Source: Glycine soja
Lineage: Eukaryota > Streptophyta > Magnoliopsida > Fabales > Fabaceae
DNA: 64,000 nucleotides
Reading direction: 5' to 3'
NCBI RefSeq assembly: GCF_004193775.1
Contig: NC_041011.1
Span: forward strand, 38,571,167-38,635,166
The translations under genes and the position numbers were made by a program. Each line of letters starts with the position of its first letter. The stretch's first letter is position 1. This document shows, one piece after another, positions 1 through 12,030 of the stretch. Under the pieces are notes generated by a model. It searched no databases. It was given only the letters and a program-made list of their open reading frames with translations, and was not told the origin of the DNA.

Positions 1-568
1 TTTTTTGGCAAGCCTATGTAAACCAAAGAAAGCTCATGTCATGTGTTGCTCTACATTTTTACATATTTTTTGTTTCAAAATAATAATTTATTTATATTTA
101 AAAATAATATATATATACTTTCCTATTGATTTTTTTTATCACAAATATAAAATTCAGTGCTACCAAAATTCTTGAAGAATCAAATTTGTAACGTTCAAAA
201 TTTTTTTATGATTAACAAAAGAATTATATTTTATTTGTTTGATATCAAATGTTCATCTCTTCTCTTATTTTTATAAATTAATATTAGTTGTTAGTTTTTG
301 TTAGAATGTTAGTAGAAGAATTCAACCCCCCCCCCCCACATATTCTTGAAAACTCTCATTAATTCTTTTTATTCTTGAAATACATGTCAATAAATTAATA
401 TCTTCTTCAAAACTTGAGTAATTTATTATTATTTTTTTAAAACATATGCGAATAAACTACATTGTAAAACTCATGTAAATAAATCTCATTAAAACGTATA
501 AAAACACATCAACATCATTTCTTGAAAATAAATACCATACATAAGAGTAATGGATCTTGCACCATACA
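1..568. other. AT-rich intergenic DNA
   Basis: No coding region is supported. The stretch is AT-rich, with a homopolymer run of C near 325-338. The last five bases (564-568, ATACA) are the left target-site duplication of the solo LTR that follows. Confidence 0.6.
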
Positions 569-1916
569 TGTTGAGGTGTTTGGCAAGTGTACCAAATCGC
601 TCTAAGTAGTAATTCTCGGAAGTCCGAGTATCATTTCCACAGGGATTTTATTGCACTTTATTGAATACTCTTCAATTTGTAAGTAAGAAGTAAATAGTAA
701 AACAGGAATAAGCGCAAGAATAAATTGCTACTACTAGATCAAATAATTTAGGAAGATAATTAATGAAAATGTCAAGACCGGGCAAACCTAATTGGCCTAC
801 AATGTATGAAATTATGATGTTCATTACCAATGCAGTTGAATTGGGTCTACCCACATCTATTAATTTTACTTGCCCCTGATGCCTCACGATGACAAGTCTA
901 TTTTAACTACCTATCTCCCAAATGCCTTTGTGAAGATTCAATAATTAAAATTCATTAAGGTTAAATTCTAGATGTTGCTAAATGCATGGGCATTGGGCCA
1001 TCATTCTATGCCTAGCAATGCTAACCCGACGATCCTTTTCTTTATTTGTTCTATTAGGTGTTACCCTTTCCCAAGCGGATAACCCCTAAAAATGATGCAT
1101 GCATTACTTCTTAAACCCTTGTTAGCAAATACCCTTTTCCGAGCAAATAAAACCCAAAATAAATTTAAGACATAAATGCAAGATAAAAAGAAAAGAATTA
1201 GAACATAAAACCTGGAAGGAATTCTCTTTGCATTGATAAATTTTGAAGTACATTATACATTGTTGGCTTTTTAGGCCTGCCAGGCCCTAGCTAAGGGATT
1301 AGCCACTCATGGCCATTGAGGGGCTTTACAACTGGGGTGAAAGAAAAAATGGATACTAAAAGCAAAGAATATAGAGAGAAAAGGGAGAGCTCAGGCTTGG
1401 AATGCTGAGAGAAGTGCTCTGAGGTGAGGTGTACGTTCTCCTTTGGCTTGGATCTCTATTTATAGGTGCAGAAATGGGCTTTGGGCCTTCGTAGGGGCGC
1501 TTAGCGCGATACCTCGCACTTAGCGTGTTCAGATCGTGTGCTTAGCGCGTTCTGTGGGCTTAGCGTGTGCTTCTGTTGGATCGCGCGCTTAGTGTGTACC
1601 TCACGCTTAGCACTCGTAACGAATCCTGCATCTTCGTGTTTAATGCCTTGCTTAGTGCCTGTGTTGCCTTGCATGCTTAGTGCGTGACGCGCGCTAAGCC
1701 CGTGTGTTGGGCTGGGCCTGCTTCAGATTTCCTTCTTTTTCTTCAATTTCTGTTGCCTTTTTGCTTGTTGTACCTTCAGTTTTGATATTTGTGGCCAGAA
1801 ATTCAAACTTAATTAATTTTCTAACTTTTAATCACAAATAACTGCTAAATAATTAATTTTAAGCCAAAATTTGACTGATTCTCTACTATTAATTCACAAT
1901 TATTTAACAGTTATCA
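569..1916 (-). mobile_element. Solo LTR (family 1), antisense
   Basis: Read on the minus strand it begins TGATAACTG and ends CTCAACA, and it is flanked by a perfect 5-bp target duplication ATACA (564-568 and 1917-1921). It carries a TATA-like CCTATAAATAG on the minus strand (1456-1466). It also has a stretch of short degenerate repeats around CTTAGCGCG (about 1495-1710). A related LTR lies in the opposite orientation at 4489-5803, with the same start and the same TTGGTACACTTGCCAA-type end. There is no internal region, so it is a solo LTR left by LTR-LTR recombination. Lineage is not determined. Confidence 0.75.
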
Positions 1917-2681
1917 ATACACAAGTTATAGGGATATTCAGATACGAAGAGCTAAATTTAGATGGATGAGAGGAAGGGTGAGAGGAAGGCAAGGTGTACA
2001 TGTTCCTTGCCACACTTGATTGCTCTTTTTAGTTATTAAAAAAATAGAATTTAATGTCTATGCACTGATAGTGTAAAATAATTTTACTTTGTAATTTAAT
2101 TACAAGTCACCGTTTGAATTACTTTAAGATAATTATCATAAAAGTCAACAAATTTATCATACATAATGAATTGTGATTAGATGATTGTATAAAACTTTTT
2201 ACATGTGTTTTTTCTCTAAAAAATAACTCATGTGCAACCTTTCTCTCTCTTAGATCGTGTGTTTGAAGTTTGAAGGGAGACATGAAAGGATCAGAAATCG
2301 ACGACGGGAATGAGTGGGTCGCTGAAGAAGGGAGGCCACAGCTACAGCCTACAAGCATGTCAAGATGGAGCACAGTGTCGTAGAGGCCAAGGACCTAAAC
2401 TTAGAAGATCTAATGGAGATTTGCACTGTGTGATTATCATGGTAGTTGTCGGTGGTCAAATCTATACATAATATTAATTAGCGAGAGATGTGGTTTTCAA
2501 ATTCAATAATGTGAAATGAATCGAAAGGGAAACCTTTTCTTTTATTGATTCTTATTGATCTTTCTGTAGTATTTCGTAGTAGCATGTCACTTGTGTTGTT
2601 GTAGGCAAATTTACATGAACGAGTTAATTTTTTAAAAAAATTGCAGGAATTGGTAGATTTTGAATATATTACGATCCATGG
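1917..2681. other. Intergenic DNA with a possible MITE fragment
   Basis: No gene is supported. About 2038-2215 resembles a short AT-rich inverted-repeat transposon: one end has GTGTAAAATAATTTTAC and the other GTATAAAACTTTTTACATG. Its ends and target duplication were not resolved. The short ORFs here show no domain. Confidence 0.35.
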
Positions 2682-2955
2682 CACTACTAGAATATGTAGA
2701 TTTAACATCGTCAGGTTAACATCGATTTTTGATAAAACCGATGTTAACATAAACGCGGAGGCATAATTATAAATAATGTGCATTAGTTGACATCGGTTTT
2801 GCAGAAAATCGATGTTAACGAACTTATGTTAACATCAGTTTTTTAAAAACTAATGTTAACATTACTTCGTTAACATCGATTTTTGCCATAAAATCGATGT
2901 TAACGTTTATATCGCTTGGTTAACATCGGTTTTGTATTGAAAACGAATGTTGAAG
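2682..2955. repeat. CACTA subterminal repeat region (left end)
   Basis: It contains several copies of a motif like TTAACATCGGTTTT in both orientations, often paired as short hairpins (for example around 2705-2750, 2788-2820 and 2866-2905). In this class of transposon, subterminal motifs are binding sites for the element's own proteins. That role is inferred from the family. The same motif recurs at the other end (11785-12030). Confidence 0.7.
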
Positions 2956-4488
2956 TTACATTTAAAAATATTAGAACACAAGCCCTATTTTCCTCGCACT
3001 CTCTTCTTCTCCGTCTAAGCTATACTTCGTGACTCTATCTCTCTCTGCAGCCATCGTGATAACTCGCCACTGTGACACCTTGCCACCATGACACCTCACC
3101 ACCATGACACCTTGTTGCAACCTTATTTTTTGCGACTCTGTCAATACCATTGTTGCAACCTTTTTTTTTTTATTTTATCCACATGTTGGTCAAGCATAAG
3201 CACTTGTTATGTATCTGTAATATGTAATTAGGGGGTTTCAGTTTGCTTCTTCCTTGTTGTTTTCTTTTTTAATTAAGTGCTTTAGATATAATTAGGTAAA
3301 CACAGACAATTAAACCAATATGAGGTAACTGTTGTGTGTTAGTATCATTTAGAAACTGCTATTTATGTGGTTGTTGAAGTGTATACCAAAAAAAAAGGAT
3401 TTTCAAGTGTGGGATCATATGTATTATAGGAGGCAAGTTGGCAGCACCAACTTAACAGCTTAACAACATTTAAGTTGTGTCTGGTCTCTCACTTGGATCA
3501 CCAACTTAACAGCTTCCATCTTTTGCTTCTTTTTTTGTTCTCAAGTTGTGGACATTTGTGGTTGATATAATAACTCAAGTGCTAAACTATGGTGATGTTT
3601 GAATAGAGTGCTAAACTATGGCGAAGTTCTTATTCATTGATTAGAAATTTAGTTGATTAGAATTTCTTAAGACCCACTGAACCGAAGGGAGCTCTTGGTA
3701 GTACATACTTTATACACTCTGCTCTGAACCCCATAAAACCACGTGGCCTTTTACTACATTCATTTATATACAATGTACCCTGCATCCACTTAGAACCACA
3801 TCCTGAAAGGGGAGGAGGAAATGGAGATGGAAGAGAAATTGATACCCATGCTTTCTCCATGTTTTCTTAGCTACTATAACTCTAATAGTAAACCATGTTT
3901 TCATGTTGTTTGATTAGGACCTTCGAGTTGCTACTGTCAATGGATGCACATCAACCTCCATGATCTTCTCCATATCACATCAAGTGCACACATGAAACAA
4001 CATCATAATATCATAAGTTTCTAGAACTAGTTAGGGGTGATATATATGCAAGCTACCAGTGCTCACTTCTCGTAAGTCTGTCAAGGGGTTCAACAAATTT
4101 TGGGTATGCTCTCATCTTATCTATTTAATTAATTATAGGATGATATTTTCGAAGACTTTAGGGTGTGAGATTATCTAGGGGAATCTTTAAGTATTTTCAC
4201 AATTTTCAGTTCTTTGTAGACTACTTCTATTTGATGCTCAACTTAGCAAAAAAATAATCCGATCCTGCACTCTTGTGCATATGTACCATGTACCATGTTT
4301 TCCTATATGTATCGCGGGTTGTAATGTGTGAATAAAATAGTTCACTTTAAATGGTTTGTATAAAAAGAAAAAAAAAAGAGATTTTCCATGACTGAGGACT
4401 AGGAGATTAATTGTTGGTAGCTGTGGTTATTTTTTGGTCACATGACTCATGTATTCTATAATTATTATATAATGGATTTGTTGGGCTA
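2956..4488. other. CACTA internal non-coding stretch
   Basis: No conserved protein is seen. 2990-3150 contains pyrimidine-rich and CACCATGACACCT-like short repeats. The rest is AT-rich and carries only short ORFs without recognisable domains. It may hold the untranslated leader and introns of the transposon genes or captured host DNA, but this cannot be decided from the sequence alone. Confidence 0.4.
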
Positions 4489-5803
4489 TGATAACTGCAA
4501 AATCTGAGCTAAATTGATAGTCATTTTTGGTTAATAATGATAATAATTTCTTCACTTTATTATTGTTTTTAATGAAATAATGAAAAAATTAACATCTGTG
4601 CAATTTTTTATTAGCAGAAGTCAAAAGAATAAGAATTGAAGTGCTTTAGAGGAAAATTGATGAAAAATGTGGAAGAAAAATCATTGTAGAAGAGTTGGAA
4701 GAATTGGACAGCTCGCTGGCTCAACATGAAACTCTCGCTCAGTGGGCAAAACCAGGCTCAGCTCCAAGTCTCGCTCAGCATGCAACTCTCGCTTCGCACA
4801 TAGTCTCGCTCAGTGTGAAGGTCAGGCTTAGCACGAGAAGACCTTCGAAGAAAAGCCTAGGGCACGCTCAACGCATAGATGCATGCTCAATGCGAAGTTA
4901 GTGTGAAAAGTAAGCTACCTCAAGCCTATAAAAGGAGTAGGAGGCAGAAGGAAAAGACACACCGAGTCTTAGAGCTCTCCAGTGAAGAAATCCAAAGTCT
5001 GAGTCTCTCCCTTAGGAGAAACCCTCTTCCTTAGCCATTCCCCTTTTTCTTATTACTAGTCATCCAGCCCTTTATTTCATTAGCCTCTGAGGTGTAAAGT
5101 CTCTCATGGCTATGAAAGGCTAAACCCCCTCTATTGGAGCCTAGCAGCCAGTGCCCTTGTAATGTAACTGCCATTCTATTAATGCAATTTCAATTTCTAT
5201 TGTTCCTTTTCTACTTTTCATTGTTATTGTGTGGTTTGGCCATCCATGCATATGTTTTTATGGTTTATTCATTGGAAAATGGTAATGTCTAAAGAACTAG
5301 GAAAGGACATCTCAACATTGCATTGCTAGGGATAGAGTGACTTTGTTGTGGCTCTGCATACATCTTTATGCTTAATGTTGTTTATGATTCCATCTTTGCA
5401 AAGGGATTTGGGATAGAGAATACATAAATTAGGCTCTTTATCGTGAGGGATCAGGGGAAAGCATATTAATAGATGTGGGTGGAAATTGAGAAAACAGTTA
5501 ATAGAGAAAAACATTAATATTGTATCAAGGGTAGTTAGGCATGTTAGGCTCTAACATAACTGCATTCTGAACTCATCTTTTGCATTTAAGCTATTGTTTA
5601 ATTTTCTTTTTATCTTTCCTTTTGCCCTTTTATCCTTAATTTTCACAGTTACAATTTCTTTCCTCTTCTACTTCTTCTATTGCTTACAAATTGGGTATTT
5701 ACCAACGCAAGTACAAGTAAAGTCCCTGTTGACTCAACACTCAGTCTTCTATTTAATCTTTACTACTTGTGATAAAATTGGTACACTTGCCAATCTATTA
5801 ACA
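4489..5803 (+). mobile_element. Solo LTR (family 1), sense
   Basis: It begins TGATAACTGC and ends TATTAACA, and it is flanked by GGCTA (4484-4488) and GACTA (5804-5808), a 5-bp target duplication with one mismatch. It has a TATA-like CCTATAAAAGGA at about 4925 and a stretch of CTCGCTCAG-type microrepeats at 4705-4830, equivalent to the CTTAGCGCG stretch of the family-1 LTR at 569-1916. It is inserted inside the CACTA element, so it is younger than the CACTA. Confidence 0.7.
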
Positions 5804-7200
5804 GACTAGTTAATAATCTTCCACAATACATATTTTTAATCAAAAGGGGACTAATCCAAGTGTATAGGTCTAATGTATATGTGATTCTAAGTTAGTCCTT
5901 TAGTTCTCAGACTATATGGCTTGGATGGTCATTATATCTTAGCAGTATGTTGGCAAAAAAAAACTCGACAACTTTAGGGAATGTGGCCATTAATACATTC
6001 AATGAAGTAATTGTGACCCATATCAATTATTTGCAAAATGTTGCACCAATTTTTGAAGTGTTTCACATTAGTTCCATGAATAAGAACTTCACCTGGCTGT
6101 GAAGTGCCACTAGGTATATGAAGAGAGAATCCACAGAATATCAACTCCTCAAGTCTGGCTGGATAGCTGAAAAAACATCCTTTAAATGAATTTCACCGTG
6201 AATATCCTCTAGTATTTTTTTGTTTGGGTCATAAGCATCTATCTCTAGCTTTCTCTCAATTATGTGAAACATTTTATAAGTTGTTGCTTGACCTGCAGCA
6301 AAAACACTAATAGGAGGAGATGCCTGACCAAGAGACTTAATACAGATATACCCGTATGAGTTGAAGTATTATTCATTTGTTATATCTCTTTCTGTTTATG
6401 GTTGTGTTTTGTTTTTAATCTATTTCAGTAACAAATATAATATATAAACTTGAATGTAGTTACATGGAAGCATTCAAATATAAAGTCAAGGGTCATTGTT
6501 CATTTCATGTAAAGTCTTACTTGATATATCCAAGTTTGTCTTATATCTCACTTAGCATTCAAATATTTAATTTTTTTGTAGGCACTATTTGCCTTCTTGT
6601 TTACATCGTGATCACGACATTCATTGTTGGACATTATACTGATCATCATCCAAGTACAAAAGTTTTTCATAAACTTTTGATGCTCATTTTTGTTACCAAT
6701 GCTTTTGTACGTTGTTGTCTGTGATTAATGACCAGTGCTTTATATACAAGTTTTGTTCATCATGAGTGAACCTTAAATTCCCGTTTGAGATTGAATACAA
6801 TGATTCTTTCGGACAGTTTGCATTAATCATTGTATTGAATCTCTAATTGTCCGTTTGGACAATTTGGGAAGAGTTATATTTTTATGGTAGATTCATGTGT
6901 TAAGGTTAAGACTATTTTGTTGAATTTGATGAAATTTTGGAACAATGCATTTCTAGTTGTTCTCTGAGTGCATACTTGATTGTCGGGGAATTAATGTCAT
7001 CGCTTTCATGTCGTGTACTTAGAGATCAATGTGAAATGCTGCTGAAATTTCATCAAATTTAACAAAAGAGAGTTAACCTTGACGTATGAATCTACCATAA
7101 AAAAATGTCTACCTGAATGGGATAAGGCCACACCTTTAATGAAAAAGTGAGATTTTCATGCATTGAATAACTTTGTGAGTATCACGGAGTTATTATTTAG
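5804..7200. other. CACTA region upstream of TNP2, with two inverted repeats
   Basis: No gene is supported. An 86-residue ORF at 6464-6724 is hydrophobic but shows no family signature. Two inverted repeats precede the transposase start: 6787-6805 with 6825-6843 (19-bp arms, one mismatch), and 6879-6938 with 7043-7102 (about 60-bp arms, imperfect). They could fold in the transcript or mark a small nested element. Confidence 0.5.
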
Positions 7201-9732
7201 ATGGATCGAAGTTGGATGAATGAAAGTCGCATAAGCCCTGCGTATAAGGAAGGCGTGGAACAGTTCTTGCAATTTGCTTCGGAAAGAAGTCGATCGGATG
7301 AGGATGGAAAAAATTTTTTGTCCGTGCATAAATTGTTTGAATGGGAGATGGAAAATACTTGACAACATACATGAGCATTTGTTGTGTGATGGGATTAAGA
7401 AGAATTATACAACGTGGAGACATGGTGAATTGACAAACATGTAGAGTATGTCCCAATCTGAACTGTTTGATGTAGAAATAGGAGATCACTTGGAGGATAT
7501 GATTAAGAGTCTTTTCAACAAGCACATGCGTCTCTGTATGATACATTGCAAACTGATTCAAAGAAGCCTTTGTATCCGGGGTGCAAGAATTCCTTGACGT
7601 TGTTGTTAGCGATGTTAAGTCTAGTTAATGTGAAGGCCAAATATATGTGGAGTGACAAAAGCTTTAGTTCACTACTTCAAGTAGTGCATAATATGCTTCC
7701 AGAGGAAAACACGTTGTCAAAAAGTTACTATCAGGCCAAGAAGATACTGTGTCCGATGGGTATTGAGTATCAGAAGATTCATGCTTGCCCTAATGACTGC
7801 ATATTGTATAGACATGAGTTTGAAGAAATGCATAAATGCCCTAGGTATGGGGTATCATGGTACAAAGTGAAGGATGATGACGAGTGTAGTAGTGACGAAA
7901 ACTAAATGAAGGGACCCCCAACGAAGGTGTTGTGGTATCTTTCGATCATTCCAAGGTTTAAGCGTCTGTTTGCTAATGGAGATGACGCAAAAGATCTTAC
8001 ATGGCATGTAAATGGGAGAAACTGCGATGGAATGGTCCGTCATCCGGTTGATTCCTCCCAATGGAAGAAGATTAATCATTTGTATCCAAATTTCAGCAAA
8101 GAGGCAAGAAATCTTAGGCTTGGACTAGCCACTGATGGAATGAATCCATATGGAAATTTAAGCACTCAACACAGTTCGTGGCCAGTTTTGCTAGTAATTT
8201 ACAATTTGTCTCCTTGCTTGTGCATGAAGCAAAAATACATGATGTTGTCTATGATGATATCGGGCCTAAGACAGCCAGGAAATGACATTGATGTTTATCT
8301 GAGTCCCTTGATTGAAGACTTGACAAAGTTGTGGGACGAGAGGGTTTTAGTGTTTGATGGGTTTCGAAATTAGACTTTTCATTTGTGTGCAATGCTTTTT
8401 TGTTCCATTAATGAATTTCTAGCATATAAGAATTTGAGCGGGTACAGTGTTAAGGGCCATCGTGCTTGCCCCATCTGTGAAGAAGACACGAGCTACATAC
8501 AACTGAAACACAGTAGAAAAAAAGTCTACACTAGGCATCGACGTTTTCTGAAACCTCTCACCCTTATCGGCGATTGAAAAAAGCATTTAATGGAAGTCAA
8601 GAGCATGAAACTACTCCGATACCATTAACTGGTGATCAGTCTTTCAGTGGGTTCAACACCTGAATACTATATCTGGAAAGACCCAAGAGAAGGAAAAAAG
8701 TAAGATTTGTATATGGAAGAAAAGGTCAATTTTCTTTGATCTTCCGTACTGGTATAATCTAGATGTTAGACATTGTATTGATGTTATGCATGTAGAGAAA
8801 AATGTATGTGTTAGTGTCATTGGTACACTTCTTAACATTCAAGGTAAGACGAAAGATGGTTTGAATACTCATCAAGATCTAGCTGAGATAGGTATACGAG
8901 CGCAGTTACATCCAAAGTCTGTTGGTAAAAAAATATACTTGCCTCCAGCTTGTCATACTTTGTCTAGAAAGGAGAAGATGAGTTTTTGCAATGTTTGCGT
9001 CGTGTGAAAGTCCCACAAGGATACTCTTCAAATATTAAGAGCCTTGTGCAGTTGATAGATCTTAAGTTGGTAGCCTTAAAGTCTCACGATTTCTACGTCT
9101 TGATGCAACAATTGTTAGCCGTGGCCATATGAGACATTTTGCCTAACAAAGTTAGGCTTGCCATAACTCAACTGTGCTTATTCTTCAATGCCATATGTAA
9201 CAAAGTCCTTGATCCTGTCAAGGTAGATGAGTTGGAAAATGAGACTGCTATTATATTGTGTCAGTTGGAGATGTATTTTCCTCTTGCTTTCTTCGACATC
9301 ATGGTTCACTTAATTGTTCATCTAGTCAGAGAAATCAAATGTTGTGGTCCTATTTATTTGCAGTGGATGTACCCGGTTGAGCGGTACATGAAGATCTTGA
9401 AAGGGTATACCAAGAATTTGCACCGTTCAGAAACATCTATTGTGGAAAGGTACATTGCAGAAGAAGCCATTGAATTTTGTTCAGAGTACATTGAAAAAGC
9501 AAAACTTGTTGGGCTTCCAGAGTCTTGGCATGACAAAAGAGTGGGAGGTAAGGGTTCAAGAGGACTGCATGTTATCACTCCAAGTGTATAAGATTTGCAA
9601 CAAGCTAATTTTTATGTGTTGAATAACAGTAATAAAGTTTTGCCATACATACTTCTCCATGAAGGTTTAGTGAAGGAAAGTAATCCAATAATGTCGAATA
9701 ACAAGGTCTTGAAAGAGAATAACAAGACTTTC
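7201..9732 (+). pseudogene. TNP2-like CACTA transposase, N-terminal and central part (broken)
   Basis: The reading starts at 7201 with MDRSWMNESRIS, the start of the transposase-associated domain typical of plant En/Spm TNP2 proteins. The central transposase (Transposase_21 type) is recognisable at 7546-8577, including GLATDGMNPYGN and a cysteine-rich HRACPICEED segment. A DUF4218-like part follows at 9139-9591. Most pieces lie in one frame but are interrupted by in-frame stops (near 7441, 7903, 8371 and 8575), and 8786-9007 is in another frame, so it is not functional. The reading ends exactly at 9732 with NNKTF, at the target duplication CTTTC of an LTR element. The next residues (LDWFKDT) occur on the minus strand from 16443 downwards. 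Confidence 0.85.
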
Positions 9733-10258
9733 TGATGGAAGCTTGCTTGTGGGGCTTCTATGGAGGCTGGATCTTTGAGCTTCAATGGGGTCCTTTAATG
9801 GTGATTTTCCACCATGGAGATGCAGCGGAAGACAAAGGAAAAGAGGTGAGAGGAGGCGCCATCCATTAAGGAATAAGCCATGGAAGAAAGAGCTTCACCA
9901 CCAACATGAGCCTTGGATAAGAAGCTTGGAGAGGATGCTTCAATGGAGGAAAAGAAAGAGGGAGAGAAAGAGGGAGGGGGGAGCACGAAATTGAAGGAAG
10001 AAAAAGGGAGAGAAGTTGAACTTTGAGTTGTGTCTCACAAGACTCTCATTCATCAAAGTTACAACAAGTGTTACACATGCTTCTATTTATAGACTAGGTA
10101 GCTTCCTTGAGAAGATTTCTTGAGAAAACTTCCTTGAGAAACTTCTTTGAGAAAACTTCCTTGAGAAGCTAGAGCTTAGCTACACACACCCCTCTCATAA
10201 CTAAGCTCACCTCCTTGAGAAGCTTCCTTAAGAAGATTCCTAAAGAAGCTAGAGCTTA
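9733..10258 (-). mobile_element. Antisense LTR fragment (3' end of the family-2 LTR)
   Basis: It is the reverse complement of the 3' end of the LTR at 16449-17355, covering LTR positions from about 16832 to 17355. It starts TGATGGAAGC directly after the target duplication CTTTC (9728-9732). It is therefore the outer end of the 3' LTR of an element inserted antisense into the CACTA transposase gene. It is cut at 10258, one of the two inversion breakpoints. Confidence 0.8.
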
Positions 10259-11189
10259 CTTGATCTTGTTCTTTTGACTTGATTCAATCCATGCTCATCA
10301 AGTAACATTTTTGGCATCATCAAAACCTGCATGATATTCATTCACATTCTCCCCCTTTTTGATGATGACAACCATCTTTAGGTAAGGAGTAAAAAGAATA
10401 TCTATTTGTGTCGTTCATTCCCCTTTGATTTTGCAATGATTGCTTATATGAAACAGTTGAAGATTTCATATATAAAAAACTGTCTAAAAAAATAGATAAT
10501 TCCCCTTACTATCTTATCTTTTATCTATCTCTCCCCCTTTGTTAACATCAAAAACAAATCATGAGCAGAGAGAAGAAAAACATTCAACAATTTATAATGA
10601 ATTAATAGAGCAATACCATTTCTTGGCCTAAAAGAGTTAGTCTCATCAAAAGCAATTATGAGAATTAAAAGATACCAAAAAGCCTTTATCACATAATTGA
10701 TGAACATTTAATAAACTATGCTTAAGACCATCAACAAGTAAAACATTTTCTATTGAGGTATAAGGATTCGTACCTATTTTTCCAACGCCAAGAATTTTAC
10801 CTTTGTTGTTGTCTCCATAGATCACATGTCCACTATTTTTGGGAGAAATATAAATAAACTTTGATGCATCTCCCGTCATGTGTTTGGAGCAATCGCTATC
10901 AATGTATCAACTTTTCTTCAAGGAGTCCTTCAATCATATAATCATATTTTGATTTTGGTACCCAAATTTTCTTGGGTCCTTGAATGTTAGTTTTGACTAA
11001 GGATCCTTTTGGAACTCATACCATTTTTCCAATGCTATTACCATTCTTTCTAATATAACACGTTGATGCACTATGACCTTTCTTACCAAAGTAAAAACAT
11101 GTTAAGAAGGGAGATTATCAATATGAGTTTCACTCCCTTGGAAATGAAGACTATTGGTCTTGATACAAGAGTCCAAAGTTTATTTGTGA
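10259..11189 (-). pseudogene. Ty1/copia gag-pol remnant
   Basis: On the minus strand, 10646-10879 reads as a GAG-pre-integrase segment, with the motif SKHMTGDASKF-like start followed by GKILGVGKIG and LKHSLLNVHQLCDKG. Upstream of it in reading direction (about 11040-11110) is a CCHC-like knuckle reading CFYFGKKGHSASTC, in which the second cysteine is replaced by F. Stops and frameshifts separate the pieces. 10259-10645 is CCCCCTTTTTGATGATGACA-type sequence common around such elements, with no clear protein. It is a decayed fragment, not an intact element. Confidence 0.65.
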
Positions 11190-11340
11190 TTGTCATGAAA
11201 GAAATTAGGAAGACCAAGTATTAGTCACATATATAATGAAATGGATGAGCCACTCCAAATAATCCTAAAAAATATTCATTGTGTCGAACTAAAGGACATT
11301 ATCGTCATAATTGTCTATATAGACAATTAAATATGTAAAA
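11190..11340 (+). pseudogene. Mutator/FAR1-type transposase C-terminal remnant
   Basis: The plus strand reads LGRPSISHIYNEMDEP and then, after a frame change, CRTKGHYRHNC. The order GRPS...NEMDE followed by a CCHC-like knuckle is typical of the C-terminus of plant MULE/FAR1 transposases. Only about 45 codons remain and no terminal repeat was found. Confidence 0.45.
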
Positions 11341-11769
11341 TAGTGTGTAATATTTTATTTTTTTGGTATTTAATTAGTTAATTATTGTTGTTCAAGTTAT
11401 ATAAAATTCCACTCTTTTATCACTTTATTATTAAAAAATTATTTTTGTTATATTTTATCAATAAATATTATTTAATATAAAAAAACCCCATAAATAAATT
11501 AACTTTAAAATAAATTTCTTCACTTTCAAATATGTTTTTTTTTAAATGAAATTAAATTGAGAAGTTATGCAAGCACTCACAACTTCACCTATGACAAAAA
11601 ATATATAAAATACTAAAGTCGTGATTTACCAAATGACTTCAACATACTCGATTTTTTAAAAATTAAAAAAAAAACTTAGAAATGGTGAATGAGAATACAA
11701 CTTTGATGTTTTTTTTTAAAAAAAATAAATAAGAAAGACAAAGTTGTGTTTTAAAACACGACTTACGCA
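11341..11769. other. AT-rich DNA next to the CACTA end
   Basis: No gene is seen. The last 30 bases (about 11735-11765, TTTTAAAACACGACTTA) resemble 51545-51570 (TCTAAAACATGACTTA), which suggests that the same repeat type borders both sides of the rearranged block. Confidence 0.4.
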
Positions 11770-12030
11770 CACTATTAGAAAATAGGTTTTTAACATCAGT
11801 TATTAAGGACTTTCAACAACCGATGTTGAAAGTACCAACATTGAAAGTAATACCGTTAACATTGGTTTTGTAAAACCGATGTTAACATAAAAATGAAAAC
11901 ATTAGTTTTTCACAAAACTGATGTTCTATAGTAAGAATTATAAAAAAAGTCATATATCTTCATATCAACATCGGTTTTTAACAAAATCGATGTTAAAATA
12001 TACATACAACATCGGTTTTTAGTCTACACA
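11770..12030. repeat. CACTA subterminal repeat region (right end, inverted)
   Basis: Repeats of ACATCGGTTTT/AAAACCGATGTT type flank the terminal CACTATTAGAAAA, matching the left-end set at 2682-2955. Several copies form short inverted pairs (for example near 11862-11890 and 11966-12000). Confidence 0.7.

Larger units (their letters stand above)
2682..9732 (+). mobile_element. CACTA (En/Spm) transposon, 5' part
   Basis: It starts with the terminal motif CACTACTAGAA at 2682, followed by subterminal repeats of the AACATCGGTTTT type. It contains a broken TNP2-like transposase (7201-9732) and a nested solo LTR (4489-5803). At 9732 the transposase reading stops at the boundary of an antisense LTR. 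The continuation is found inverted at 16448 downwards, so the matching 3' part of this element is 11770-16448. The trinucleotide before the left end (TGG) and the one after the right end (TGC when reverted) differ by one base, so the 3-bp target duplication is not clean. Confidence 0.8.

Noticed and set aside
4695..4901. ORF of 68 residues with SLAQ repeats
   Set aside because: It is a translation of CTCGCTCAG microrepeats within a solo LTR.
6464..6724. Small membrane protein ORF
   Set aside because: It is hydrophobic only by AT-rich composition, lies in the non-coding CACTA leader and lacks a family signature.
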